The notes under the pieces are model-generated. The model worked only from the letters and a program-made list of their open reading frames with translations, made no database searches and was not told the DNA's origin. From contig JBBFLE010000009.1 in assembly GCA_037481695.1 (NCBI GenBank), positions 87,338 to 151,337 on the forward strand: a stretch of DNA of 64,000 bases, read 5' to 3'. The DNA is from a bacterium. Its GTDB lineage: Bacteria > Desulfobacterota > Desulfocorpusculales > Desulfocorpusculum. A program made the position numbers and the translations under genes. Within the stretch, counting starts at the first letter, position 1; the number at the start of each line of letters is the position of its first letter. Positions 25,518 through 34,755 of the stretch are shown here, one piece after another.

Positions 25518-27609
25518 GGCTCAACCTCACGCTGTCCAATGCCTTGATGGCCACATCTGGATCCACCTCTTGATGGGACATTACCGTCAGGGTGGGAATG
25601 TAACGCTCAGTGAGCTGCTTGAGATGAGGCCTCAAGGCAGCGTCGCAGAGCAATACGGGTGGATGGGGACTGTGCAGGTGAGGCTCCAGGGCCCTTTGTA
25701 TGGAAAGTATGACTCGTCGGGCTGTTTCAGGATCCAGGGCCAGGAAGGATTCCAGCTCGTTCCTCCTGATGGAGCTCAACAGCATCTCCTCCAGGGCCGG
25801 ATCCAACAACAAGGCAGGAAGCCTCTGCTCTTCATCCAGATGTTTCCTGGTTATGGCCCTGCCCAGGGAGCAGCGCACGTGTTCTGCCAGGATTCTAGGA
25901 TTGCGGGTATGAGGAGCCCAGTCTCCCAGGCTCTCCAGAATCTGCACCAGGTTCCTGATGGATATCCGCTCCCTCAGTAGATACTGGAGCACCCTGTGCA
26001 CTTCTCCTATGCTGAGCAACTTGGGCACCAGCTCCTCCACCACCTTGGGATGCTCCTTGGCCACGTTGTCCAGGAGTCTCTGGACATCTTGACGGCTCAG
26101 GAGTTCGTGCAGATGTGAACGAACCACTTCTGATAGGTGGGTTACAAGCACGGTATCCGGGTCCACCACCGTATAGCCCAGGGCCTGGGCCCTGTCTCTC
26201 TCGCTTTGGGGGATCCAGAGGGCCGGAAGCCCGAATGTTGGCTCCTGGGTGGGAATGCCCTTGATGGGGGTCTTGACTGAGCCCGCGTCAAGGGCCAGAC
26301 AGTGGCCCATCATCAGCTCGCCTGAGGCTACCTGGACCCCGTTGAGCTTTATGCTGTATTGATTGGGCTTCAGGTGAAGATTGTCCCTGATATGCATCAG
26401 AGGAATCACCACTCCCATGTCCAGGGCCACCTGCCGCCGGATCATCCTGATGCGCTCAAGCACAGTGCCTTTCTGTTCCGAGTCCACCAAAGGAATGAGT
26501 GCATAGCCTATCTCCAGCTCTAGGGGATCCATGGGAAGCAAAGCTTCCACCTCTTCTCTGGAGCTTACTCCCGGCTTTGCAGCAGCAGAGGCCTGGGCCT
26601 TTTGCTCTTGCTGTTTTTTCTTTTCTGTGCCGTGAATCTTCCAGGCCACCACTGCTGCCCCCAAGGCCAGGCCCATGAAAGGAAGAGCCGGAAGCCCTGG
26701 CAAGAGGCCCAGAATCAAGATGATGGCAGATGCCATGGCCACTGCCCTGAAGTTATGGATCACCTGTTTCAACAGGTCTGTACCCAGAAAAGAGTCTGAG
26801 GCTGCCCTGGTGACCACCAGGCCCGCTGATGTGGAGACCACCAGAGCTGGAATCTGGGAGACCAACCCGTCACCGATGGTGAGGATCGTGTATGTTCGAA
26901 GGCCTTCCAGAATGGGCATTCCCTTCTGCCCTACCCCGATTAGAAGGCCTCCCACAATATTTATGAACACTATGACTATGCCGGCTATGGCGTCTCCCCT
27001 GACGAATTTGCTGGCACCATCCATGGCCCCGTAGAAATCCGCTTCTCTTTCTATGAGCTTGCGGCGTTGTCTGGCGGTGCTGTCATCTATGAGCCCAGCG
27101 TTCAAATCTGCATCTATGCTCATCTGTTTGCCGGGCATGGCATCCAGGGTGAAGCGGGCAGCCACCTCTGCGATCCTACCCGAACCCTTTGTGATCACTA
27201 TGAAGTTGATGACCACCAGTATCAGGAACACCACCATGCCCACCACGTAGTTGCCACCCACCACAAAGCTGCCAAAGGCCTTGATCACATGCCCGGCTGC
27301 ATCCGGACCCTCATTGCCATGGAGCAATATCAACCTTGTGGAGGCCACGTTCAAAGAAAGCCTAAAGAGGGTGGCCACCAGCAACATGGTGGGAAAAACA
27401 GAGAACTCCAGGGGTTGCACTATGTAAAGGGCCACCATCATGATCAAGACCGACATGGTTATGTTGAAAGCCAGAAGAAGGTCCAGGAGGGGTTTGGGAA
27501 GAGGGAAAACCATCACCAGCAAGATTCCCATTACCCCTGCGGCCAAGAGCACCTCGCCGCTTTTGAGAAGACCTCCTGTGGAGGGAATTGCTAGTCTTTG
27601 AGTGCTCAC
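25507..27609 (-). CDS. flhA: FlhA, flagellar export gate protein
   Basis: The main export-gate channel and chaperone-docking protein, 700 residues. The N-terminal half has eight membrane helices (about 25-325) with the conserved cytoplasmic loop FVRGDAIAGIVIVFINIVGG and RFTLDAMPGKQMSIDADLNA. The C-terminal cytoplasmic domain (about 355-700) forms the nonameric ring. Start is GTG 27609. The ORF is complete. Confidence 0.97.
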   Translation of the reverse strand: MSTQRLAIPSTGGLLKSGEVLLAAGVMGILLVMVFPLPKPLLDLLLAFNITMSVLIMMVALYIVQPLEFSVFPTMLLVATLFRLSLNVASTRLILLHGNEGPDAAGHVIKAFGSFVVGGNYVVGMVVFLILVVINFIVITKGSGRIAEVAARFTLDAMPGKQMSIDADLNAGLIDDSTARQRRKLIEREADFYGAMDGASKFVRGDAIAGIVIVFINIVGGLLIGVGQKGMPILEGLRTYTILTIGDGLVSQIPALVVSTSAGLVVTRAASDSFLGTDLLKQVIHNFRAVAMASAIILILGLLPGLPALPFMGLALGAAVVAWKIHGTEKKKQQEQKAQASAAAKPGVSSREEVEALLPMDPLELEIGYALIPLVDSEQKGTVLERIRMIRRQVALDMGVVIPLMHIRDNLHLKPNQYSIKLNGVQVASGELMMGHCLALDAGSVKTPIKGIPTQEPTFGLPALWIPQSERDRAQALGYTVVDPDTVLVTHLSEVVRSHLHELLSRQDVQRLLDNVAKEHPKVVEELVPKLLSIGEVHRVLQYLLRERISIRNLVQILESLGDWAPHTRNPRILAEHVRCSLGRAITRKHLDEEQRLPALLLDPALEEMLLSSIRRNELESFLALDPETARRVILSIQRALEPHLHSPHPPVLLCDAALRPHLKQLTERYIPTLTVMSHQEVDPDVAIKALDSVRLSHES

Positions 27610-27678
27610 CTGTTCTCTGCCCCTTTTATTTTTTTATTCGGCTGCAGCATCCAAGGCTCAGCCTTCAAACGCCTTTGA

Positions 27679-28782
27679 CTAGAGCTGAGCAGATCTTTGT
27701 GGCTCTGCCATCCCCTGGCTTCTGGGGTTTCTTTTGCTGTATACGTGAGCCAACACCTCGGCCACGGCCCTGTATAGCTCGGCTGGAATCTGCGAGCCCA
27801 CATCCACCATCTTGTACAGGGCTTGGGCCAGAGGCTTGTTTTCCACTATCTCCACACCATGCTCTCTTGCCATCTCCCTTATTTTGGTAGCCAGGTATCC
27901 TGCGCCCTTGGCCACAACCGTGGGAGCAGACATGGTGTTTTTCTGGTATTGAAGGGCCACTGCCAGGTGCTCGGGGTTGGTTATTACAACATCGGCTTTG
28001 GGGACAGCGGCCATCATCCTTCGCCTGGCCATCTCCCTCTGCCTCTGGCGTATCCTGGCCCTCACCTTGGGATCTCCCTCCCTCTGGCGGTATTCTTCCT
28101 TTACCTCATCCTTGGTCATGCGGAGACTCCGTTCGTGTTCCCATCTCTGATAGAGGAAATCCAGGATGGCCAGCCCGGCCAGGACCATCCCTGCTCTGAG
28201 ACCTATGTTCAGGATCCCTTTGGCCAACTCTGATCCCATATCCCAGGCTGACACGCTCCCCATGGAGGCCAGGGTCTCCCATTCGGACATGACCGTCCGC
28301 CATATGACCCAGGCCACGATCCCCATCTTGAGAAGCCCCTTGATGAGTTCAGCCACTGACTGGAGGGAAAAGACCCTCTTGAATCCCTCCACAGGGTTTA
28401 TCCTGGACCACTTGGGCGAGAGGGCTTCGGTGGCATTGAGAAAGCCAAACTGAGCCACATGGCTGGCAATCACAATGAGTACCAGCAGTCCCAATACTGG
28501 CCCTGCCAAAAGAGCCGTACTTGCCAGAAGATCCATGAAGATCTGATGAGTTGTCTGGGCAGTGATCTGAATCTCCCAGCTTCTGGAGATGAGCCCACCC
28601 AGTGTGTTCATGGCAAGACCGCTTAGAGCGCCACCCGCCAAGATCAGGAAGCCAGAGGCTGCCAGCAGTACTGCTGCGGAAGACACCTCCCTGCTCTTGG
28701 CCACCTGACCCCGTTTTCTGGCCTCCTCCCTGCGTCTTGGGGTCGGGGCTTCTGTTCTTTCCTGATCGCTTCTGGGGGGCAT
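27679..28782 (-). CDS. flhB: FlhB, export-gate switch protein with NPEH instead of NPTH
   Basis: A 367-residue export component with four membrane helices (about 35-210) and the cytoplasmic switch domain. The autocleavage motif reads N269-P270-E271-H272 (plus-strand 27967-27978) where nearly all FlhB have NPTH. Asn-Pro, the cleaved bond, is kept. Downstream KGAGYLATKIREMAREHGVE and QIPAELYRAVAEVLAHVYSK are typical. It cooperates with FliK in the switch from hook to filament substrates. Confidence 0.95.
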   Translation of the reverse strand: MPPRSDQERTEAPTPRRREEARKRGQVAKSREVSSAAVLLAASGFLILAGGALSGLAMNTLGGLISRSWEIQITAQTTHQIFMDLLASTALLAGPVLGLLVLIVIASHVAQFGFLNATEALSPKWSRINPVEGFKRVFSLQSVAELIKGLLKMGIVAWVIWRTVMSEWETLASMGSVSAWDMGSELAKGILNIGLRAGMVLAGLAILDFLYQRWEHERSLRMTKDEVKEEYRQREGDPKVRARIRQRQREMARRRMMAAVPKADVVITNPEHLAVALQYQKNTMSAPTVVAKGAGYLATKIREMAREHGVEIVENKPLAQALYKMVDVGSQIPAELYRAVAEVLAHVYSKRNPRSQGMAEPQRSAQL

Positions 28783-28871
28783 ATCAGCTGCCTTTCAGCT
28801 CCAGAGTCTCTTGCCCAAAGGCCTCGTCACAATACCAGGACCCGGTATTCCCTTGCGGGTCTTCACACCCC

Positions 28872-29618
28872 TCAATGCCAAAACAGACTCCTGTATGCTC
28901 CTGCAAGCCAGTTCAAGCCCTTTTCGGACCAGGACCCCATGATGCCGAGACCCAGGCCCATACAGGCCAAACCCACTCCAATCTGAAAGGGTGCGGCCAC
29001 GATGAAGATATTCATCTGGGGCATCATCCTGGCCAAAACACCAAGTCCTACCTGAACAAACAGCAGTAAGAGAAGTGCCGGCGCAGCCAGGGAAAGAGCC
29101 GAGCCAAAAAGGGCCCTTCCCAATTCCGTGACTGTCTCTGCCAACCCAAGGCTGCCTGTCAAAGGACTCTGCCCAGGGTTTTGAAAGAGCACCCATATGG
29201 CAAGATGATGTCCGTCCAAAGCCAGGAATAACCAAATGGCCAGCAACTGCATGAACTGGGCCACCACCGACATGTGTTGGTTTTCCACTGGATCCATGAC
29301 ATTGGCAATTCCAAGACCCATCTGGAATCCCACTATCTGGGCAGCAAGGGGTGCTGCAGACAGAACCAGTTGCGACAGCCAACCCACACAAAGCCCGAAG
29401 AGGGCCTCACGAATCACCACGGCCGCCCAGGAAGCCAGATCCCAAGGAACCTCCTTGAAAGGAACAGGTACTATGGGAAGCAGGGCCCAGGAAAGAGCCA
29501 GCACCAGCATTATCTTCACATGTGTGGGAACCGCCCTGGCCCCAAGCAGAGGAAAGCTGATGCTCAACCCGGCCATTCTGGCCAGGATGGGCCCCAACAT
29601 GGGGATCCTCTCCCACAT
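28872..29618 (-). CDS. fliR: FliR, flagellar export gate protein
   Basis: A 248-residue, highly hydrophobic export-gate subunit with about six membrane helices; DPVENQHMSVVAQFMQLLAI and FVQVGLGVLARMMPQMNIFI are FliR signatures. The frame is open 72 codons upstream but that stretch overlaps fliQ and is not FliR-like, so ATG 29618, six bases after the fliQ stop, is used. The ribosome binding site is weak. A gap of 89 bp separates it from flhB. Confidence 0.92.
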   Translation of the reverse strand: MWERIPMLGPILARMAGLSISFPLLGARAVPTHVKIMLVLALSWALLPIVPVPFKEVPWDLASWAAVVIREALFGLCVGWLSQLVLSAAPLAAQIVGFQMGLGIANVMDPVENQHMSVVAQFMQLLAIWLFLALDGHHLAIWVLFQNPGQSPLTGSLGLAETVTELGRALFGSALSLAAPALLLLLFVQVGLGVLARMMPQMNIFIVAAPFQIGVGLACMGLGLGIMGSWSEKGLNWLAGAYRSLFWH

Positions 29619-29623
29619 GAGAT

Positions 29624-29893
29624 CTAGCGCATCCACAGCTCCACGTCCCCCATTACCCTGGTGGTGAATTCCATGAGCAGATTCAGCATCCAAGGCAAAA
29701 ACAAAGCCAGGGCCGCCACGACTGCCAGGAGCTTGGGCACAAAGGTGAGGGTCATGTCCTGGATCTGGGTGACAGCCTGGATCAGGCTTACAGCCAAACC
29801 AGCCAGAAGGCCCAGCCCCAGCATGGGACCGCAAAGCAGCATGGTGATTTGCAATGCCTCTCTACCCAAGGCTATGACAGTAGATTGATCCAA
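29624..29893 (-). CDS. fliQ: FliQ, flagellar export gate protein
   Basis: An 89-residue protein with two membrane helices (about 17-40 and 53-75): GLLAGLAVSLIQAVTQIQDM and PWMLNLLMEFTTRVMGDV are the family pattern. Located between fliP and fliR as in nearly all flagellar clusters. Confidence 0.96.
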   Translation of the reverse strand: MDQSTVIALGREALQITMLLCGPMLGLGLLAGLAVSLIQAVTQIQDMTLTFVPKLLAVVAALALFLPWMLNLLMEFTTRVMGDVELWMR

Positions 29894-29914
29894 GAGATCA
29901 CCTCACCTTCTTGT

Positions 29915-30649
29915 TCACATGAAGCTCCTAACAAGGGAGCCCACAAGCAGGTTCCATCCATCCACCAACACAAAAAGCATCAGCTTCAGAGGAAGCGAGA
30001 TCATCACCGGAGGCAGCATCAACATGCCCATGGAAAGTAGAAGGCTGGACACCACCAGATCCAGGATCAGAAAAGGCACATGCAACACAAAACCTATCTG
30101 AAAGGCTGTCTTGAGCTCGCTGATCATGAAGGCCGGGATGAGTGCCCTCATGGGAACCTCGGAGGGTTCTCGAGGCACCTCCATCTTACCCAGGTCCAGA
30201 AAAAGAAGGATGTCCTTTTGCCGCGTCTGTTTGAGCATGAACTCCCTTACAGGCACAATGGCCCGCTCTAGAGCCTCTTTCTGGGAGATCTGATTCTGTA
30301 GGTAAGGCTCCAGGGCTTCCTGGTGCACCCGGCTCCACACCGGGGTCATTACAAAGACAGTAAGGAACAGGGCCAGACCTATCAGGATCTGGCCAGGAGG
30401 AAGCTGTTGAGTGCCTATGGCCTGTCTTACCAAGGAAAGCACTACCACGATCCTGGTAAAGGACGTGAGCATCAAGACCAAGGCAGGGGCCAAAGACAGG
30501 ACCGTAAGCAGCAAAAGGATCTGTAGAGCTGGAGCCACTTGGGCTCCTTCTCCCAGTTTTATGCTCAGTTCAGGCCCAGCCCAGGCCTCTGCTCCCATCA
30601 CCAAGCCTGCTCCCAAAAGCTGAACCAGGCACAAAAGAGCTCTACTCAA
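29915..30649 (-). CDS. fliP: FliP, flagellar export gate protein
   Basis: A 244-residue protein with a cleavable signal peptide ([20 protein letters not shown]) and four membrane helices. Conserved: [40 protein letters not shown] and [20 protein letters not shown]. Start is TTG 30649 (TTGA overlap with the fliO stop), with GAGGAG six bases upstream. Confidence 0.96.
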   Translation of the reverse strand: MSRALLCLVQLLGAGLVMGAEAWAGPELSIKLGEGAQVAPALQILLLLTVLSLAPALVLMLTSFTRIVVVLSLVRQAIGTQQLPPGQILIGLALFLTVFVMTPVWSRVHQEALEPYLQNQISQKEALERAIVPVREFMLKQTRQKDILLFLDLGKMEVPREPSEVPMRALIPAFMISELKTAFQIGFVLHVPFLILDLVVSSLLLSMGMLMLPPVMISLPLKLMLFVLVDGWNLLVGSLVRSFM

Positions 30650-31047
30650 GGCCGCTCCTCCTGCCCTTGACTGGAGAAGTTGTCTTGTTTACCGGGGAGT
30701 CTGGCCAGCATCTCCAGGCCATCTCTTCCAGAACAAAGAAGAAACTTCTCACCCTCTACCTCCACCACCAAAAGGGTCCGACCCTGACCCACTGGCTTGG
30801 CCCCTTTGATCTCAATGATGGAACCTTGCAGGCCAGTGCCTTGCGGCAGGCGATTCCCTATGCCCTTCAAGGCCCACGGCACAAGGAACGCCAGCCCTGT
30901 CACAAACAAGATGCCCCCCAGAGGTTCCAATGCTCTGGGGACCTCTTTGGGAAAGCCCAAGCCCATTGCCCACAACAGAGCTCCGATTAGAGCCACCAGA
31001 AGAATCCAGGTAAGGGGGCGTCTTTTCAGATACAGGCTTTGGTTCAT
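30646..31047 (-). CDS. fliO: FliO, export-gate assembly protein
   Basis: A 133-residue membrane protein with two hydrophobic helices (about 12-28 and 43-61), then the FliO cytoplasmic domain with [20 protein letters not shown]. FliO helps FliP oligomerise. It overlaps fliN and fliP by 4 bp each (ATGA and TTGA). The double helix at the N-terminus is more than the usual one. Confidence 0.85.
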   Translation of the reverse strand: MNQSLYLKRRPLTWILLVALIGALLWAMGLGFPKEVPRALEPLGGILFVTGLAFLVPWALKGIGNRLPQGTGLQGSIIEIKGAKPVGQGRTLLVVEVEGEKFLLCSGRDGLEMLARLPGKQDNFSSQGQEERP

Positions 31048-31376
31048 GCCATTCTTTCCACCCTTTCCTGGGGGCTCAGGATTTCTGATATGCGTATACC
31101 AAACTTCTCGTTGACCACCACCACCTCGCCCCTGGCTATGAGTTTCTGATTCACGAATATTTCCAGATGCTCCCCCACCATTTTGGAGAGCTCTATCACA
31201 GAACCCTGGCTCAACTGGATGACATCCTTCACGGGCATTCTGGTTCGACCCAGCTCCACGCTCACCTGCATGGGGATGTCCAGGATCCTGTCCAGGGAAC
31301 GAATCTTTTCCTCCAGGTTTTCTGCGCTCTCACCTGGAGCCTGCTGCACGCTGTTGACCTGAGATTGCTCTGACAT
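31044..31376 (-). CDS. fliN: FliN, C-ring switch protein
   Basis: A 110-residue C-ring subunit. The SpoA domain (about 35-110) contains VSVELGRTRMPVKDVIQLSQ, GSVIELSKMVGEHLEIFVNQ and GEVVVVNEKFGIRISEI. ATG 31376 with GGAGGG nine bases upstream is preferred over a TTG ten codons earlier. Confidence 0.95.
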   Translation of the reverse strand: MSEQSQVNSVQQAPGESAENLEEKIRSLDRILDIPMQVSVELGRTRMPVKDVIQLSQGSVIELSKMVGEHLEIFVNQKLIARGEVVVVNEKFGIRISEILSPQERVERMA

Positions 31377-31467
31377 TGGGAGAATCCCTCCGAACCTAGA
31401 GTTCAACGGCCTTCTGTTTACTCAGAGCCAGTCTCTGAGGATCTTTCCTGAGAGCAAATGAGCCTGC

Positions 31468-32436
31468 TTATCCCAGCCTGGCTGCTATCTTGACAGCCCT
31501 CTTTCCATTGGATTCCCCAGGCTGGGCCAGGAACTTGGGGACTCCTTCCACTCTCACAGGCAGAAGACCCCCTCGGCCTCCTTCCAGCCACAGTGTGTCT
31601 CCCTCTCGAAGCTCCAGGATCCTCCCCACAGTTGTCCAGGAGGTGCCCAGCTCCACGGAAAGTTCCACCATGGTCTCCTGGAGATGCGCCAGGATGGAGG
31701 CTGTGTGGCTTCGCTCCTTGCGCTGCCTGTCAGAGCCCCAACCGGGGAGCCTGTCCCTGTACGGTTCCACCATGGCCAGGGGAAGGCACAGCACCAGAAA
31801 CCCCCTGGCCATCTCCATCTCCATTTCCAGGTGAATGCAAAGCACCTGGTCTGAGGGAAGAAGTACGGCTGCAAACTGAGGATTCATTTCAGATCTTTCG
31901 TATTCCACCTTCACAGCCTGCAGGGAGTTCCAGGCCTTGTTCAAATCCCCCAGGGCCTCCCTCACAAGCCTTTGAATCAGACGCATCTCAATGTTTGTGA
32001 AATCCCGCCCTTCTATCTTGAGGCGCCCCTCCAGGGTGCCACCCATGATGAACTCGATGAGCAGGTACACCAGATTGGGCTCCAGCACCAGCATTCCAAC
32101 CCCTGGCAAGGGCTCCACACGGAACAGATGAATGCTGGTGGGCATCACAAGCCCTTTGAGGAAGTCCCTGAATTTCTTGACCTCTGAAGAAACAGGCGTC
32201 ACTTCCACCATCCTGCGCAGGGCCGATGTGAAGGTGCCCATGAGATGGTGGGCAAAGCGGTGTGTCATCACGTCCACAGCTGGTATTCTGCCCTGGACAA
32301 TGCGGTCCTGATGGGACAGATCATAGGGCTTGACTGCCTTGGACTCCTCTGGGGTCTCCTTGGAGGTAGACACTTGCCCAGAGGAAATGCCTTGGAGCAG
32401 CGCATCTATCTCCTGCTGGCTGAGGATGTTCTCCAC
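31468..32436 (-). CDS. fliM: FliM, C-ring switch protein
   Basis: A 322-residue rotor switch protein and CheY-P receptor. The N-terminal CheY-binding motif is LSQQEIDALLQG (about 5-16), followed by the middle CheC-like domain (DRIVQGRIPAVDVMTHRFAH, VLEPNLVYLLIEFIMGG) and the C-terminal SpoA domain (VELSVELGTSWTTVGRILEL). It lies between fliL and fliN. Confidence 0.97.
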   Translation of the reverse strand: MENILSQQEIDALLQGISSGQVSTSKETPEESKAVKPYDLSHQDRIVQGRIPAVDVMTHRFAHHLMGTFTSALRRMVEVTPVSSEVKKFRDFLKGLVMPTSIHLFRVEPLPGVGMLVLEPNLVYLLIEFIMGGTLEGRLKIEGRDFTNIEMRLIQRLVREALGDLNKAWNSLQAVKVEYERSEMNPQFAAVLLPSDQVLCIHLEMEMEMARGFLVLCLPLAMVEPYRDRLPGWGSDRQRKERSHTASILAHLQETMVELSVELGTSWTTVGRILELREGDTLWLEGGRGGLLPVRVEGVPKFLAQPGESNGKRAVKIAARLG

Positions 32437-32452
32437 AGTTAGATTCTCCGCC

Positions 32453-32944
32453 TCACTGTATGATGAATTCCTTGAAAAAGACCCTGCTTGCTGTGGCGCT
32501 TTGCAATCTGCTATTTACCCTTGAAATGATCTCCTCTTTGAGCCGGTCCTTGCCCTCGATGCTGGCCAGATCCTCGTAGCGCTTGCTGCCCAATAGCACG
32601 ATGATGGCATCCCTGAGCTCTGACATGCGGGTTTCCAGCTCCTTTACCTGGCTGCCGGAGCGAAGCTCCAGATCAAACTCCAGCTTGAGGTAACGCGGCG
32701 CATCAGCAGTGCCCATGAGGTTGACCACAAAGGGCTTAACAGAAACAACTGCAGGAGGAGCAGGAGGAGGGGCCTTTTCTGCAGAAGAGGATCCACCCTT
32801 CAAATGGCTCCAGCCAAAGAACCCCCCGGCTCCAAGAAGCACAACCACTCCCAGGATGATAAAGATCATCTTGCTTCCACCCTTTTTCCCGGAACCAGCT
32901 TCTTTGGATTGCTGATCCGCCCCTGACTGCTCTTTCTCGGCCAT
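32453..32944 (-). CDS. fliL: FliL, basal-body associated stator-supporting protein
   Basis: A 163-residue inner-membrane protein: short Lys-rich cytoplasmic part, one membrane helix (about 26-43, MIFIILGVVVLLGAGGFFGW), a Pro-rich linker, and a periplasmic domain ending in the FliL hallmark FFKEFIIQ. VKPFVVNLMGTADAPRYLKL and ELRDAIIVLLGSKRYEDLAS are typical. First gene of the fliLMNOPQR-flhBAFG-fliA run, under a sigma-54 promoter. Confidence 0.95.
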   Translation of the reverse strand: MAEKEQSGADQQSKEAGSGKKGGSKMIFIILGVVVLLGAGGFFGWSHLKGGSSSAEKAPPPAPPAVVSVKPFVVNLMGTADAPRYLKLEFDLELRSGSQVKELETRMSELRDAIIVLLGSKRYEDLASIEGKDRLKEEIISRVNSRLQSATASRVFFKEFIIQ

Positions 32945-33002
32945 GACACCTCCCCTGGCTCGGAAACATGAGCCTGAGTTCCAGGCTTCGGGCCTGGAAA
33001 AA

Positions 33003-33017
33003 GCAAGGGATGTGCCA
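33003..33017 (-). promoter_or_regulatory. Sigma-54 promoter of the fliL operon
   Basis: Minus strand TGGCAC-ATCCC-TTGC, a full match to the sigma-54 consensus at the correct spacing. The start would be near 32991, 47 bases before the fliL ATG. The palindrome TGTCAC-CGCT-GTGACA lies about 200 bp upstream (33192-33207). Confidence 0.85.
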
Positions 33018-33191
33018 ATAGGGCCAAGCTGCCTTGGTTGCTCTCTAACAAGGAAAACTCAGGCCTGGGTTTCTTTTGGACAAGCGGTGTTTGAGAGCAT
33101 GGGGGCTTTCTTCCAGAAAATGGATGGAAGGCCTGGATGGTTTGGGAGGCCTTGTTTTGCACCAGATAATGTCACTAAGGCTAAACTGCTC

Positions 33192-33207
33192 TGTCACCGC
33201 TGTGACA
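33192..33207. promoter_or_regulatory. Palindrome TGTCAC-N4-GTGACA, candidate sigma-54 activator site
   Basis: Perfect 6-bp inverted repeat around CGCT, about 200 bp upstream of the predicted fliL start. Related half-sites occur upstream of the neuB promoter (10611-10640) and the TPR-flrBC promoter (49785-49801). An FlrA- or FlrC-like activator is the obvious candidate ligand; this is inference. Confidence 0.5.
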
Positions 33208-33353
33208 TCACCAAGGAGACAGCCCACAGGGGCAGGCAGAAGCGTACCCCTCCCCCAAAGAGATCAACTCCCAAGACCTGCTCTAGAGTGTTTTGGCAAG
33301 CGCCAGCGCGCGTTCAAAAGAGAGGGGCTGTTGGTAAGCTGGCTCAGAGTCTT

Positions 33354-33377
33354 ACGGGCACGCGCAAGCGTGCCCGT
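33354..33377 (-). repeat. Perfect hairpin downstream of flgE
   Basis: A 10-bp perfect stem (arms ACGGGCACGC and GCGTGCCCGT) with a 4-base loop, 22 bases after the flgE stop. No T-run follows on the minus strand, so it is not a standard terminator; it may protect the mRNA 3' end or act with Rho. Confidence 0.6.
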
Positions 33378-33399
33378 GTCATGAAGTCCATCAGGAGAT

Positions 33400-34677
33400 C
33401 TACCTCTTTAGATTCACTATTTCCTGGAGCATCTGGTCTGTGGTGGTTATGACCCTCGAGTTGGCCTGGAAGGCCTGCTGTGTCTTTATCATCTCCACAA
33501 ATTCCGTGGCCAGATCCACGTTGGAGAGCTCCAGAGAATTGGAGTTAATCTGTCCCAGGCCAGAAGAGCCGGCCTCTCCCACAATGGGAGGGCCTGAATG
33601 TGTTGTCTCTGCGAAAAGATTACCTCCTATACTTGTAAGCCCCCATGGACTGGTAAAACGCGCCAGGGCCACCTGATACACTCTGCGGGACTGGCCGTTG
33701 CTGAAAACCCCACTTACCACTCCCTCATTGTCTATCTGAATGGAGATCAGGTTACCCTGGGTATAACCGTCCTGGCTCAGAAACTTGGTGGTAGAACCTC
33801 CGGCGAATTCCGTACTGCCGTCAAGGCCAGTGCCGCCCTCATCTATGCTGTTTCCAAAATCAAAATCAATGGACTGAGCACTGCTGGTCCCAAAGAACTG
33901 AACGCTGAAAGCCGTGCTCAAGGTCTCTGTCTGGAGCTTACCATCGGTAAAATCCAGAGTCCCTGCGGCCACCTCCTGGTTGCCCGGAGTTCCACCCTCC
34001 AGCTCTGCTCCATCCAGCAGAGCATGCCACTCCCAGGTGTCATTGTCCTGTTTTCTGAAGTAAACGTTGACCAAGTGGCCGTTTCCTGTGGCATCATATA
34101 CTGTTATGGGAGTCATGTAACTGGAGGTATTTACAGGATCAGTCACATCAAAGGGGTTGGCGAGAATGGCCTCATTGACATCCAGGTTCACGTTGATCAC
34201 CACCCTGCTGGTGGCCCTGGGAGCCGAGGAGATGTTGGATAGGTTTATGTCCTGAAGGGTGCTTGTTATGGAGCCTTGGTCATCCAACATCCATCCCTGG
34301 AGGGAGTAACCCCTGTGGTTCACCAGTATACCCTGTTCATCCAGATAAAACTGCCCTGCTCTGGTGTAGAGGGTTGTGCCATCTCTGGAAACTATGAAGA
34401 AGCCATCCCCGTCTATGGCCAGATCAGTGGCTGAGCTGGTTGTCTGGAAGGTGGACTGGGAAAAGAGCCTCTGAACAGAGCCCACCTGCACGCCTCGGCC
34501 GATCTGGAACTGGCCCGTTGCACCCACCAGGCTCTGACTCAGAATATCCTCGAAGGAAATCCTGCTGGCTTTAAATCCCACGGTGTTCACGTTGGCTATG
34601 TTGTTACCTATGACGGACATGGCCTGGCTGTATGCATCCAAACCGCTTATGCCTGTGTAAAGAGAAGATAGGGACAT
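33400..34677 (-). CDS. flgE: FlgE, flagellar hook protein
   Basis: Hook subunit of 425 residues. The N-terminus MSLSSLYTGISGLDAYSQAM is followed by GNNIANVNTVGFKASRISFE, and the C-terminus has NSLELSNVDLATEFVEMIKT and QQAFQANSRVITTTDQMLQE. The middle (about 150-330) is the variable surface domain. It follows flgD, whose product scaffolds hook growth. A hairpin lies just downstream. Confidence 0.97.
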   Translation of the reverse strand: MSLSSLYTGISGLDAYSQAMSVIGNNIANVNTVGFKASRISFEDILSQSLVGATGQFQIGRGVQVGSVQRLFSQSTFQTTSSATDLAIDGDGFFIVSRDGTTLYTRAGQFYLDEQGILVNHRGYSLQGWMLDDQGSITSTLQDINLSNISSAPRATSRVVINVNLDVNEAILANPFDVTDPVNTSSYMTPITVYDATGNGHLVNVYFRKQDNDTWEWHALLDGAELEGGTPGNQEVAAGTLDFTDGKLQTETLSTAFSVQFFGTSSAQSIDFDFGNSIDEGGTGLDGSTEFAGGSTTKFLSQDGYTQGNLISIQIDNEGVVSGVFSNGQSRRVYQVALARFTSPWGLTSIGGNLFAETTHSGPPIVGEAGSSGLGQINSNSLELSNVDLATEFVEMIKTQQAFQANSRVITTTDQMLQEIVNLKR

Positions 34678-34755
34678 GCTCTCACCTCCTCAAAGAGAAA
34701 TAATCTCAGTCTTCAAAAAGCAGACTGTCAAAATCCAACCTCCCGGCCCCAAGAA

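Larger units (their letters stand above)
33018..33399. other. Intergenic region between flgE and the fliL promoter
   Basis: No gene is supported here. It holds the palindrome TGTCACCGCTGTGACA at 33192-33207, a candidate activator site, and a perfect 10-bp stem with a 4-base loop at 33354-33377 just downstream of flgE. The rest shows nothing recognisable. Confidence 0.6.

Noticed and set aside
28795..29391. Long minus-strand open frame of about 198 codons over fliR
   Set aside because: It is a shadow of fliR in another frame; composition is Gly/Ser/Cys-rich and no family fits.
32943..33452. Plus-strand open frame of about 169 codons across the fliL-flgE intergenic region
   Set aside because: It runs antisense into flgE, has no ribosome binding site and its peptide has no recognisable composition or motif.
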